64,000 bases of DNA from JAKQIM01 sp964633225 (GCA_964633225.1 CAZWFQ010000015.1:1-64000), one strand, 5' to 3'; positions 15,530-24,726 are shown, numbered from the stretch's first letter. The notes: a model not told the origin generated them from the sequence alone. A program made the numbers and translations.

Positions 15530-16178
15530 TCTATTGTGGTGCTGCCCTTTGTGCCAGGTAAATGATGTTTTGACGCATCGCCAGCCCTGGCTGCGGCCAG
15601 AAGTGGTGGACTGTACAGCGTGCGGAGCGCGCTGGCGAGTGCGGCGTGTGGCCGGAAAAGGCTTTTACCTTAAGCTTGTCCGAAGAGGCGCGCACGGCTC
15701 TCTATTGGTAGGCGATGAGCGCAACCTGGCAGACTGGTATGCGCTGATGAAAAAGACGCTGCGCCTTGAAACTTTGCCAAAGGACGATCGCTTGCTGGAT
15801 TTTCCATTATCCGAGCAAGAATCCGTTTACCTGGCTTCGGGTGCGGCTGAGTTGTGGGCAGCCAGGCCAAACAGCCCGCCTGGTGGTGAGGCAGACACGC
15901 GGCGAGTGGGGCAGGGGCAATTGTTCCTGACCGATCAACGCTTTGCCTGGCGAGATGATCAACAACAGCTTGATTTTCCTCTTTGCCAGGTGAACGGTGT
16001 GTATGCCGTCGTCAATTATTGCCTGGCGCTGGTAGTGGGTCGACAGCTTTACCAGGTGTTGTTTGATCACGAAAGCTTGCTGAAGTGGGTTACTTATGCC
16101 GCTTCGCTGGATGCCCAGATGCGTACTGCTCAGGGCAGGGCGGATGGCGGTCACACCTTGCGTACATCACATTATTGA
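15519..16178 (+). CDS. Zinc-ribbon protein with PH/GRAM-like C-terminal domain, unknown function
   Basis: The 219-residue protein begins with a zinc ribbon made of CPLC (residues 9-12) and CTAC (32-35). A middle region follows, then a C-terminal beta-rich segment (GQLFLTDQRFAW onward) with the look of bacterial PH or GRAM-like domains, which often bind lipids or membranes. The start is taken as GTG because it follows AGGAGCAGG and overlaps the end of the carrier-protein gene; an in-frame ATG at 15486 lacks a better site. It is not a recognised enzyme. Its place between ACP and acyltransferase suggests a scaffold or regulator of lipid assembly (inference). Confidence 0.6.
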   Translation: MIPDLLWCCPLCQVNDVLTHRQPWLRPEVVDCTACGARWRVRRVAGKGFYLKLVRRGAHGSLLVGDERNLADWYALMKKTLRLETLPKDDRLLDFPLSEQESVYLASGAAELWAARPNSPPGGEADTRRVGQGQLFLTDQRFAWRDDQQQLDFPLCQVNGVYAVVNYCLALVVGRQLYQVLFDHESLLKWVTYAASLDAQMRTAQGRADGGHTLRTSHY

Positions 16179-16888
16179 TGATCATGCTCGAGGGTTTTAA
16201 GCAGCGTATCCATTATGCTCGTAAGCTCTGGCTCCTCCAGTTGGCCCGACGCCTGGGCGGGCCGAGGTTTGTGCTGGCGTTGGCGCGTTTGTTTTATCGT
16301 TTGAGGATAGATGGTGAAGCAAATATCCCGGCGCAAGGCGGCTGCCTTGTAGCTTTCAACCACGTCTCAACCATTGCAGATGCCCTGCTCTTCTTGGTTG
16401 TTCAGCGCCGCCGCCCAGATGCCAATTTGTTTGTTCAAGGATTGACTGGTGAAGTGATCGCAGGTCTGTTGGAGGCGTTGGGGCTGTGGCAAGGACAGGA
16501 GCGTATGCTGTTGACGGATAACCGCCGCACCCTGGCGGCGGCAGGATTGCTGCATGCTCGCCAGGTGCTTTTGGATGGCGGCTGTGTGGTAATTGCACCA
16601 GAAGGGGAATTTACATGGGATGGCCGGCTACAATCGCCGCTTGCGGCGGGGGCTGCCTGGCTTGCGCTGCGCAGCGGGTCCCCGCTCATCCCCGTGGTTT
16701 CGCAAGGGGGTTATGATATTCAGCCCGTCTGGCAGATGGAAAAGACCCGGCTGACCGGGCAGATACACATCTGCGCCGGGCAGCCGCTGGTCTTGGGCGC
16801 ACAGTCTTTAGAGCGAGTCACTGATGCGCATATTCAAGCAGCCAACCAGCGCCTCTGGCAGGCGCTGGCGGCTTTGCTAGAGAGCTAA
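16178..16888 (+). CDS. PlsC-type lysophospholipid/glycerophosphate acyltransferase
   Basis: The 236-residue protein matches the 1-acylglycerol-3-phosphate acyltransferase fold. Motif I reads FNHVSTIAD, with His62 and Asp68 separated by five residues instead of the usual four. The motif III region reads APEGEFTWDGR (residues 140-150), close to FPEGTRS. It would transfer an acyl group from CoA or ACP to a lipid hydroxyl at the membrane. The chosen ATG overlaps the stop codon of the zinc-ribbon gene (TGATG). It is the last gene of the operon; its stop overlaps by two bases the stop of the convergent secreted-protein gene. Confidence 0.75.
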   Translation: MIMLEGFKQRIHYARKLWLLQLARRLGGPRFVLALARLFYRLRIDGEANIPAQGGCLVAFNHVSTIADALLFLVVQRRRPDANLFVQGLTGEVIAGLLEALGLWQGQERMLLTDNRRTLAAAGLLHARQVLLDGGCVVIAPEGEFTWDGRLQSPLAAGAAWLALRSGSPLIPVVSQGGYDIQPVWQMEKTRLTGQIHICAGQPLVLGAQSLERVTDAHIQAANQRLWQALAALLES

Positions 16889-18468
16889 TGCCGGTTGATA
16901 CAAGGCAAGAAAACCTGCCAGCTAGGGGGAACCCCGCCGGTGACGTTAACTGCCAACCAACCGGTGACATTGTCGTAATAATGGCTGTCTGCGCCACCTT
17001 GTGGTTGTACCTCGGCCATACTGTTTAACTCGCCAGTGAAGGTAGCGGCTGCCTGGACGGCGATCTCGAGGGAAAGGCTGCTGCCAGGTGGCACACTGCT
17101 TTGCGTGCAGGTGATCAGACCAGCAGCCTGGGCCCATGTGCAGCCCGCCGGTACGGATACATCCTCTACGGCTGAGCCTGGCGTAAGGGTTTGGGTTACA
17201 ACAATGCTCTGGGCGGTGGTTTCGAAATTGGTAATTGCAAAGGTGAAAGTGACCCAATTGCCGGCAGTGATCTGGCTGGTGCTGGCGATTTGATCAATTC
17301 CCAGGTCGGCGACGATACAAAGGGCCGGATCGGGCAGCACCTCGATCACCGTGCTTCCAATTGCCTGGATGCTGGGTGTGGTCACCATGGTGGCGGTCAA
17401 GTAAATGGTATCGCGGGCATTGGTACAAGTGGGCAGCCCACTGGCAATGACTTGCAAGTTGTCTTCAAAGAAGGGGCCATCCGCGTGGATATTGTCGCCC
17501 ATCGGGCCGACAGAGATCTGTGAGATGGGTGTGCCCTCAAGATCAGCCCATTCATATTCCCAACCCTGGCTTGAACCGATCTGTGATAGGGTGAGGGTTT
17601 GAGTGGTTTGGGTAGAGTGGCGTAGGGAGTAGAAAATACTGAAGTCGGACTGCATGGTGGTGGTATAAACAACACCGCCAAACGGGCCAAAGGAGGCAAA
17701 TATAGGCCCCGGCGGTGGATCGCCACCAAATGGGTCCGAGAGCATGATATAAGTTGGGACAGGCTGGGCGCAAGTGAGCCCTTCATCGCTGGTAATGAAG
17801 CTTTCACCGAAGGCATTCAACATGAACTGCTGCGGGGCGGTCAGGGGTGTGCTGGAGCAGGCAGTCAGCTTGACCTCGCAGTGGTTGCAGAAATCAACAC
17901 CCTGAAAATCCAACCCATAATACAGAGAGCCCCCAAAATTTTCGATGTTAGTGGTGTCGATAGGGATATTAGCCATCCAGTCGCCGGGGATGGGCACCAG
18001 TGCTTGCCAGCGTGTCTCTGGCGGCGGGGGGATCAAAGCTGTTAGCTGGTCAGCCAGCTCTTGGCTGGTGGTCAGGGGTACAAACGTGTAAATAGGAAGA
18101 GTTTCCCCATTTTCGTTCCATTGGGCGTAGATATTTGGCGTAACCCCCTCCAGCAGTATGCCGGGTTGGGTGGCGTCAGGGGCCTGGGGAACCAGGATGC
18201 CGAAGCCCAGCCTTCCATCCTCAACGAAGCTGTAGAAGGTTTGCAGGTCTTTTGCGTTAGGGGTGAGGTTTTCTTGGGTAAAATCGTGCCAGCGGTCAAC
18301 CGCACCCTCGGCTTCGTTGACAGCATCGTGTGTGGTAAAGCCACCACCGCTGGATGAATAATCAGATCCGCTGCCACAATCGCAGGCCCAGCCCGTCAGC
18401 ATGGCAAAGATGGTAATGCCAATTAAAATGATTACCTGAATTGCAGCGCGTGCATTTGAGTTAGACAT
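16885..18468 (-). CDS. Secreted protein with DUF11-like C-terminal repeat domain
   Basis: The 527-residue protein starts with a signal anchor or signal peptide: a hydrophobic stretch at about residues 9-28 followed by ACDCGSGS, possibly a lipobox-like site. The body is low in Lys, rich in Thr, Ser, Pro and Gly, and unassigned. The C-terminal ~120 residues (DLGIDQIASTSQITAGN onward) resemble DUF11, an Ig-like surface domain. The protein ends WQVFLPCINRH, which recalls the VYLPL-R type tails that I recall on many Chloroflexota secreted proteins. An AGAGGAG site precedes the ATG. The function is probably extracellular and structural or adhesive; not established. Confidence 0.6.
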   Translation of the reverse strand: MSNSNARAAIQVIILIGITIFAMLTGWACDCGSGSDYSSSGGGFTTHDAVNEAEGAVDRWHDFTQENLTPNAKDLQTFYSFVEDGRLGFGILVPQAPDATQPGILLEGVTPNIYAQWNENGETLPIYTFVPLTTSQELADQLTALIPPPPETRWQALVPIPGDWMANIPIDTTNIENFGGSLYYGLDFQGVDFCNHCEVKLTACSSTPLTAPQQFMLNAFGESFITSDEGLTCAQPVPTYIMLSDPFGGDPPPGPIFASFGPFGGVVYTTTMQSDFSIFYSLRHSTQTTQTLTLSQIGSSQGWEYEWADLEGTPISQISVGPMGDNIHADGPFFEDNLQVIASGLPTCTNARDTIYLTATMVTTPSIQAIGSTVIEVLPDPALCIVADLGIDQIASTSQITAGNWVTFTFAITNFETTAQSIVVTQTLTPGSAVEDVSVPAGCTWAQAAGLITCTQSSVPPGSSLSLEIAVQAAATFTGELNSMAEVQPQGGADSHYYDNVTGWLAVNVTGGVPPSWQVFLPCINRH

Positions 18469-18566
18469 AAAGCTTCTCCTCTCTTAGTAAAGCTGTGTCA
18501 ACAAAGACTTACTTTGATCGTAAGACCAGCCAGCCGCGCTACACCAATACATTGCCCCGTAACATT

Positions 18567-18595
18567 ATTATAATAAAAATATGGCGTGCAATCAA
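18567..18595 (-). promoter_or_regulatory. Promoter of the secreted-protein gene
   Basis: On the minus strand TTGATT (plus-strand 18590-18595), a 17-base spacer and TATAAT (18567-18572) form a good promoter about 100 bases upstream of the ATG. The surrounding 275-base gap is AT-rich and holds no gene. Confidence 0.6.
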
Positions 18596-18743
18596 TTAGT
18601 TAATGTAACATATTTGGCCGGTGAAAATCAGAACGGTCATTTCTTGGTCCCCTCAAGTTTGACCAAAAATCAGACCCTGGTCGGATGGCAAAAGGCCTCA
18701 GGATGGCTATACTGCTGGCATCCTATTTGATCGTGAGGTTAAA

Positions 18744-19445
18744 ATGCCTGATTCCATCCTATGTGTAGATAATGTTCAGCGCAGCCTGGCGCTGGGTAGC
18801 CACCAATTGCATGTTCTCAAGGGAGTGACTTTCGATATTGCTCCGGGTGAGTGGATTGCCCTGACGGGCCCCTCGGGCTCAGGCAAATCGACTCTGCTGG
18901 GGGTGCTGGGCGGGATTGATCGCCCGACGCAGGGGCGGGTCATCTTGGACGATGTGGAGATCAGCGCCTTGCCTGAAAACCGCCTGGCGCGCCTGCGCAA
19001 CGAAAAGATTGGTATCGTCTTTCAGTCTTTCCACCTCATCCCCAGCATGACGGCCCAAGAAAATGTAGAAGTGCCGCTGTATGTGGGTCCGCGCGGCCGC
19101 CAGGCCTCTGACCTGGCGCGGCAGATGCTGGAGCTGGTTGGGTTGGGAGAGCGGCTGCGCCACCTGCCGCGCCAGCTTTCGGGCGGCGAACAGCAGCGGG
19201 TGGCGATCGCCCGCGCCCTGGTCACGCAGCCACGCTTGCTGCTGGCGGATGAGCCAACGGGTAACCTGGACACTGCGACCGGTAAACAGATCTTGACCCT
19301 GCTGACTGACCTGAGACGCCAACTCAATCTGACGATCGTGATGGTGACACACGATGCCGCCGTGGCCGCCTATGCCGACCGCCGCCTGCACCTGGTGGAC
19401 GGCCTGCTGTGTGCGCCCGAAGCGAGTAAGGTGATGATGCAATGA
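18744..19445 (+). CDS. ABC transporter ATP-binding protein (LolD/MacB type)
   Basis: The 233-residue ATPase has Walker A GPSGSGKST, signature LSGGEQQR, Walker B LLLADEPTGNLD and the switch His in VTHD. This pattern is typical of the MacB/LolD/FtsE group, which powers FtsX-like permeases through mechanotransmission rather than bulk transport. The ATG follows a GAGG site. Its stop codon overlaps the permease start (ATGA), so the two are coupled. A TATACT at 18708-18713 may be the -10 of the operon promoter. Confidence 0.9.
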   Translation: MPDSILCVDNVQRSLALGSHQLHVLKGVTFDIAPGEWIALTGPSGSGKSTLLGVLGGIDRPTQGRVILDDVEISALPENRLARLRNEKIGIVFQSFHLIPSMTAQENVEVPLYVGPRGRQASDLARQMLELVGLGERLRHLPRQLSGGEQQRVAIARALVTQPRLLLADEPTGNLDTATGKQILTLLTDLRRQLNLTIVMVTHDAAVAAYADRRLHLVDGLLCAPEASKVMMQ

Positions 19446-21952
19446 AAACCTGGCAGTTTTTTCGCATGGCGTTACATAACCTGGGGCGTGACGGGCAGCG
19501 CGTGTGGGTGGCTTTCTTGTGTATTTTGTTTGGGGTAATGTCGCTGACTGCCCTCAACCTGTTCTCGGCCTCTTTGGAGAAGGTGATGTTGGTAGACCCG
19601 CAGGCCAACCTGGGCGGCGATCTACAGATCAGACATTTTGACGGCGCCAGCCTGACACAAGCTGATTGGGAGGATTTGTTGGCCCTCCAGCAAGCCGGAA
19701 CGATCACCCAGCTTACGCTTGAAGCATACAATTATGATATGGTTTTCCGCCAACCGGGCTCGGGAGAGTTGACGCTGGTCACATCGAGCATCGGTATCGA
19801 TCCACGGGTTTATCCTCTCAGCGGGCAGTTGACCATTCAAGACCCGCCTGACGGGCGTCTGCTTGACCTGCTGACAAGCGATCAAGACTTGTTGATCACG
19901 CGCGACCTGGCCCAAGAAAAGGATATCCACGTGGGGGATACCCTGTTGGTCTCTGACCTGAAGGTGGGAGCGCCCATCGAGATGGTGGTGCGGGGGGTGG
20001 TGGAGCACACCCCTGATGGGCAGGGTGAACGCATCTATTACACCCTAGACGCAGCCCTACGGTTGGTGACCGCTTCTCAGCAGCCGGGGGCAGTGGCTGA
20101 ATTTGCTACCGACAAGGTGCTGATCCTGGCTCCTGATATCCCTCTTGCGCAGGCCGAACTCGAGGAACGCGGCTGGTGGGTAATCACAACGCTGGACATG
20201 GCCGATTTGAATCGCAACAACCAGGCATTTATTGATGTTTGCCTGCGGGGGGCGGGCATCTTGGGATTGCTGGTGGGCGGAATTGGGGTAGCCAATACCA
20301 TGGTGGTGCTGCTGCGACGCCGCATGACGCAAATGGCCGTGCTCAAGGTGTTGGGTTATCGCCAGGCCGATCTGAATGCTGTGTTCTTGCTGGAGGCAGC
20401 CATCTTGGGCGGCCTGGGTAGCGGGGTAGGTTTGGCTTTGGGGGTCTTGGTTTCAAAGTCTCTGATTGCCCTGGCAGGCCGCATGACCAACATGCTGCTT
20501 GAAGATCCCATCTCGCCAGCATTGCTGCTCAGTACGGGTGGTGCGGGTCTGCTGACCACCCTGATCTTCGCGGTGCTGGCGCTGGTGAGCGCAGGAGAAA
20601 CCCGCCCGGCGGCGCTGCTGCGCGGCGAAACCCTGACCTTGCAGCGGCCCTCTTACGTTAAGCTGGCGGTGGCCTTGCTTGGCCTGGGGCTGGCTTTTGC
20701 CACCTTGACCTGCCTGGTGGTGGGCTCTTTGCTGAACGGTTTGATTGTGTTGGCGGTGGCAGCCGGCGGGTTGGTTGTCTTGGGCGGCTTGCTGAGCGGC
20801 ATCTTGTGGGTGGCGGCGCGGCTGCTGCCCGTGTGGGGGCGCCCAACCCTGAAGATGGCCCGCCGCAGCTTGCAGCGCCGCGGCCTGCGATTGGTCTTTT
20901 CGATGATCGCCATGTTTGCGGGTGTGGTGACCTTGGCCTTTGGCACGATCGTGGTTAAAGATGGGCAGCTTGCCCTGGCTAACCGTACCATTGAAGTCAC
21001 CGGGGCCAACCTGACCATTGTGGCCCCAGCCAGCCAGGAGGAAGCCCTCAGGCAAGCCATGGAACAAGAACAGGTTTCTGTGGAAGCGCTTGTAGCCACT
21101 ACCCAGGTGATTAAGATTGAACAGGCCGATCTGCCCACGGATGGCGGCGATCCTATTTCACCTCAACTGAATGGGCTTAGCAATCCGAGCGGTTATACCC
21201 TGACTGGCGCAGAGTGGGGCAGTGTGCCAGATGGAGCCTATGTGCCTGATTACATGGACATCCCAGTGGGCAGCCAGTTGCGCCTAACCCTGACGGATGG
21301 CAGGCAGCAGCTGCTGACTGTGGCAGGAGGTTATGCCCCGGTTAGCTATGGCCTCGGTTTCCGTTCTCTGGATGGGCTGCTTATGCCGGTTGCCTTCAGC
21401 CGCAGCTTGCAGACGCCCGATACCGTGACTTATGATCTCAGAGTGCCGCCTGCTGGCCTAGAATCTGCGGTAGCCCGCCTGGGCGAGGCCCTGCCGCAAG
21501 TGACAGTGCTCAACCTGGAGGCTTACCTGACGCGCGATGCCCAGGTGTATCATGATCTGTTTATCTTCGCAGCAGTCATGGCCGGGTTAGCCTTGCTGGC
21601 AGGTGCGCTGCTGCTGGCGAATACGGTGGGCCTGGCTATGCTCGACCGGCGCTATGAGATGGGTGTGCTCAAGGCGGTTGGCTACGCCCGCCGCCATATC
21701 CTGGCATCCCTGGCGGCCGAATACAGCCTGGTGGCGGTGCTGGTCAGCGGCTTGGGTTTGCTGGCAGTGCGCGGCTTTCTCTTTGCCTGGGCAACCCAAA
21801 ACGACCTGGTTGAGAAGTTGTTTTTGCGCGATACGCTGGCTGACTTTGGGATTGTGCTGGGCAGCACGCTGTTGACCCTGCTGACCGTGCTGATTGTCAG
21901 TTGGGGGGCGGTGCACAGCTCGCCGCTTGTCGTTTTGAACGAACAAGGATAA
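19442..21952 (+). CDS. FtsX-like ABC permease
   Basis: The 836-residue permease has the duplicated FtsX layout: an N-terminal helix near residues 15-40, an extracytoplasmic MacB-PCD-like domain to about residue 260, three helices, a second transmembrane anchor near residues 480-510, another extracytoplasmic domain, and three terminal helices. Both FtsX blocks share the cytoplasmic pattern MTQMAVLKVLGYRQ / YEMGVLKAVGYAR. Such permeases handle lipoproteins, antimicrobial peptides or cell-wall signals. Because a histidine kinase and response regulator follow directly, a role in envelope-stress or peptide sensing is likely (inference). Confidence 0.85.
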   Translation: MKTWQFFRMALHNLGRDGQRVWVAFLCILFGVMSLTALNLFSASLEKVMLVDPQANLGGDLQIRHFDGASLTQADWEDLLALQQAGTITQLTLEAYNYDMVFRQPGSGELTLVTSSIGIDPRVYPLSGQLTIQDPPDGRLLDLLTSDQDLLITRDLAQEKDIHVGDTLLVSDLKVGAPIEMVVRGVVEHTPDGQGERIYYTLDAALRLVTASQQPGAVAEFATDKVLILAPDIPLAQAELEERGWWVITTLDMADLNRNNQAFIDVCLRGAGILGLLVGGIGVANTMVVLLRRRMTQMAVLKVLGYRQADLNAVFLLEAAILGGLGSGVGLALGVLVSKSLIALAGRMTNMLLEDPISPALLLSTGGAGLLTTLIFAVLALVSAGETRPAALLRGETLTLQRPSYVKLAVALLGLGLAFATLTCLVVGSLLNGLIVLAVAAGGLVVLGGLLSGILWVAARLLPVWGRPTLKMARRSLQRRGLRLVFSMIAMFAGVVTLAFGTIVVKDGQLALANRTIEVTGANLTIVAPASQEEALRQAMEQEQVSVEALVATTQVIKIEQADLPTDGGDPISPQLNGLSNPSGYTLTGAEWGSVPDGAYVPDYMDIPVGSQLRLTLTDGRQQLLTVAGGYAPVSYGLGFRSLDGLLMPVAFSRSLQTPDTVTYDLRVPPAGLESAVARLGEALPQVTVLNLEAYLTRDAQVYHDLFIFAAVMAGLALLAGALLLANTVGLAMLDRRYEMGVLKAVGYARRHILASLAAEYSLVAVLVSGLGLLAVRGFLFAWATQNDLVEKLFLRDTLADFGIVLGSTLLTLLTVLIVSWGAVHSSPLVVLNEQG

Positions 21953-21961
21953 GATAGGGTC

Positions 21962-23611
21962 ATGCTAGAGCTTGTGATGCGTTTTTTTAGTTTGTTCCGT
22001 GGGCTGCGCGGGCGCCTGGTGTTAGGCTACACCTTTGTGACAGTGTTTGCGCTGCTGGTATTGGAAATGCTGGCCGGTAGTGTGGTCATCTTGGCTTTCC
22101 TGGCGAGCAGCAGTGATTCTACGTACTTGTATACGGTGCACACGAATTTAGGTGATTTGGCTGCATCTTATCTTCAACCCAGACAGGAAGACCTGGACGG
22201 GCTCCAGTCTTGGGCGCAGTATACCGTGTTGTATGGTTATCCCAGCCACTACTCAAACGTTTTGCCCTTATACTCCAGCGAGACCGGCTACGTGGGCAAT
22301 ATGTACATCATTGATCCAGAGGGCAAGATCCTGGCTTGTGCGCCGGCTTGTTCAGAGCAGGCCGGGGCAGCGTACCAGGCTGATGATGCGGCGTTTGTTG
22401 ATGGACCGCTGGCATGGGCTTTGTCGCCAGATGCCCAACAAAGTAGTGGTTGGGACTCGGAGTTTTATCGCCTTGATGAGAGCGGTAATTATCAATTGGC
22501 GATCCCGATCTTGTATTGGCCTGAGCCTGACAGTGTTCCTTCTGGCGATGTGCCCGTCGGGGATGTGGCCGCACAAGATGCGGGCGCACAAGATGCGGGC
22601 GCTGAAGGTGATGGCATTGAAGGCGCAGATGCAGTGGATGCAGCCGCTGAAGAACCGGTCGCCCAATTGCTGGGGGTGGCGATCGCCACCGTTCAACCTC
22701 CCCCGCCATTGGTTGATTTGCTGCCGGTGCTGACCCTGGGAGCGTTTATCCTGGCGGTCACCGGTCTTATGCTGTTGGTGGCGGTAACGCCCTTCGGTAT
22801 ATTGTTTGGGTTGATCATGTCGCGCGGCCTGACGCGCCGCCTGGGTGACCTGACGCGGGCGGCAGATGCCTGGAGCGAGGGCGATTTCAGTGTGCAGCCG
22901 CGCGTCAAGGGAAGCGACGAGATTGGCCACCTGAGCATGCGCATGCGCCACATGGCTGAACGCATCCAGAACCTGCTGCAATCGCAGCAAGAGTTGGCGA
23001 TGCTGGAGGAGCGCAACCGCCTGGCGCGCGATCTGCACGATACGATCAAACAGCAGACTTTTGCGATCTTGATGCAGCTGCGCGCGGCCCAAAATCAGAT
23101 AGAAACAGACCCCGCCGCGGCTAACCAGACCCTGCAAGAAGCTGAAAGCCTGGTAAAAGCGGCCCAGCAAGACCTGGGCAGGATCATTGCTGAGCTGCGC
23201 CCAGCGGCCCTGGAAGGCCAGGGGTTGGCGCTGGCTTTGCAAAATTACCTGAATACCTGGAGCCAGCATACCCGCATTCCGGTCGAATTCCATGTGCAAG
23301 GAGAACGTTCGCTGGCATTGTCCATTGAACAACCCTTGTACCGGATTGCCCAAGAGGCGTTGTCGAATGTTGCCCGCCACAGCTCTGCTTCTGCGGTGAC
23401 GGTGAACCTGGCCTATGATGCAAAGCAAGTGCGCTTGAGCATTCATGACAATGGGAGCGGTTTTGACCCTGCTGGCATCAATGGGCAAAACTTTGGCTTG
23501 CAAAGTATGCGGGAGCGAGCTGATGCCCTGGATGGGCAGTTTGAGGTATCCAGCGCAAACGAGCACGGCACAACCCTCACGGTTGTCATTCCACTCAAAG
23601 TAGGAGGCTGA
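21962..23611 (+). CDS. Sensor histidine kinase, NarL/HisKA_3 family
   Basis: The 549-residue kinase has a first membrane helix near residues 20-46, an extracytoplasmic sensor of about 205 residues, a second helix near 260-290, a HAMP linker, the HisKA_3 H-box (EERNRLARDLHDTIKQQ, phospho-acceptor His) and a HATPase domain with DNGSGF and GLQSMRERA motifs. The sensor ends in a low-complexity Ala/Asp/Gly stretch containing an exact 15-base tandem duplication encoding AQDAG twice. It starts 9 bases after the FtsX gene and is followed one base later by the response regulator, forming a sensor pair for the transporter. Confidence 0.88.
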   Translation: MLELVMRFFSLFRGLRGRLVLGYTFVTVFALLVLEMLAGSVVILAFLASSSDSTYLYTVHTNLGDLAASYLQPRQEDLDGLQSWAQYTVLYGYPSHYSNVLPLYSSETGYVGNMYIIDPEGKILACAPACSEQAGAAYQADDAAFVDGPLAWALSPDAQQSSGWDSEFYRLDESGNYQLAIPILYWPEPDSVPSGDVPVGDVAAQDAGAQDAGAEGDGIEGADAVDAAAEEPVAQLLGVAIATVQPPPPLVDLLPVLTLGAFILAVTGLMLLVAVTPFGILFGLIMSRGLTRRLGDLTRAADAWSEGDFSVQPRVKGSDEIGHLSMRMRHMAERIQNLLQSQQELAMLEERNRLARDLHDTIKQQTFAILMQLRAAQNQIETDPAAANQTLQEAESLVKAAQQDLGRIIAELRPAALEGQGLALALQNYLNTWSQHTRIPVEFHVQGERSLALSIEQPLYRIAQEALSNVARHSSASAVTVNLAYDAKQVRLSIHDNGSGFDPAGINGQNFGLQSMRERADALDGQFEVSSANEHGTTLTVVIPLKVGG

Positions 23612-23612
23612 G

Positions 23613-24266
23613 ATGACCGAGCCAATCAGTGTAATTCTTGTGGATGACCACAGCATGGTGCGGATGGGTTTGAAGACCTATCTCAGCACTTTGTCTGATA
23701 TCCAGGTGGTGGCTGAGGCCAGCAATGGGCAAGAGGCCCTGGAACTGGTCAACCGCCATGTTCCGGATGTGGTGTTGATGGATTTGCTGATGCCCGGTAT
23801 GGACGGCGTTGAGGCCACCCGGCTGGTGAAAAAATCCAGCCCGCGCACGCAGGTCATTGTGCTTACCTCGTATCATGATGACGAGCATATTTTCCCGGCT
23901 ATCCGGGCGGGGGCGCTCTCTTACGTGTTGAAAGATATCGACCCCGATGAGCTGGCTGACGCCATCCGCCGCGCCTATGCCGGTGAGGCGGTGCTCAATC
24001 CGCGCGTGGCGGCCCGCCTGGTCAAAGAGATGCACGGCGCCCGCCAGGATAACACCAATCCCTTTACCGAGCTGACCGACCGTGAATTGGATGTTTTACG
24101 CCTGATCGCCGCCGGGCAAAACAACCAGGCAATCGCAGCCAGCCTGGTGATCAGTGAGAAAACGGTCAAGAGCCATATCACCAATATCTTGAACAAGCTG
24201 CACCTGGCGGACCGTACCCAGGCGGCAGTCTATGCCTGGCAAGAAGGCATTGTGCGGCGCAAGTAA
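23613..24266 (+). CDS. Response regulator, NarL/LuxR family
   Basis: The 217-residue protein has a receiver domain with acidic pocket DDH near the N-terminus and phospho-acceptor Asp in DVVLMDLLMPGMDG, then a GerE-type helix-turn-helix (LTDRELDVLRLIAAGQNNQAIA...SEKTVKSHI). It is the partner of the upstream kinase, whose stop codon is one base before this start. It would bind DNA as a dimer when phosphorylated, perhaps regulating the ABC operon it belongs to. Confidence 0.92.
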   Translation: MTEPISVILVDDHSMVRMGLKTYLSTLSDIQVVAEASNGQEALELVNRHVPDVVLMDLLMPGMDGVEATRLVKKSSPRTQVIVLTSYHDDEHIFPAIRAGALSYVLKDIDPDELADAIRRAYAGEAVLNPRVAARLVKEMHGARQDNTNPFTELTDRELDVLRLIAAGQNNQAIAASLVISEKTVKSHITNILNKLHLADRTQAAVYAWQEGIVRRK

Positions 24267-24422
24267 GGGTCAGACCAACTGCTCGAAATACACCCGTCCC
24301 TGGTTTGAGATCAATTCAGCCCAGGGGCGGATGTGTTTTAACGTCCTGGCGCGTATACTGGGGCTTAATTGTGCACCAATTGAGACCGATTGTCAGAACG
24401 ATCATAATGAGGAAGGGAACCT

Positions 24423-24662
24423 ATGAAAAGCAAGATCTTAATTTCTACTATTTTCACGCTCGTGCTGGTGCCATTTTTTGCGCGCTTCATTTTGAGCCTG
24501 GCGGGGCGCATACCCATTTCGGCGCTGCCTATGGCTGAGTTGATCCCCCTTCAGGACGCGTCTATCCCCACCCAGATCTTGATAGGGATGGTGGTGGTCG
24601 TGGGCGGCATTTTGTACCTGGCGCCAATCTTCCAGGAACAAATCGATACGGGCCAGATCTAA
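24423..24662 (+). CDS. Small two-helix membrane protein, unknown function
   Basis: The 79-residue protein has hydrophobic segments at about residues 5-26 and 52-70, separated by a short polar loop, and no known motif. GAGGAAGGGA precedes the ATG at normal spacing. It lies 156 bases after the response regulator and ahead of a strong terminator, so it may be a target or accessory of that operon. The gap before it holds no other gene. Confidence 0.6.
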   Translation: MKSKILISTIFTLVLVPFFARFILSLAGRIPISALPMAELIPLQDASIPTQILIGMVVVVGGILYLAPIFQEQIDTGQI

Positions 24663-24678
24663 TCATGGCTGAGACCCC

Positions 24679-24726
24679 AAACGGATGCCTGGTGGTGCTG
24701 TGACCGCCAGGCATCCGTTTTCATTT
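24679..24726 (+). terminator. Intrinsic terminator
   Basis: AAACGGATGCCTGG pairs with CCAGGCATCCGTTT around a 14-base loop and is followed by TCATTT. It closes the ABC/two-component/small-protein transcription unit. Confidence 0.85.

Noticed and set aside
22352..23656. 434-codon minus-strand frame opposite the histidine kinase
   Set aside because: No recognisable domain; the plus strand encodes complete HAMP, HisKA_3 and HATPase domains.
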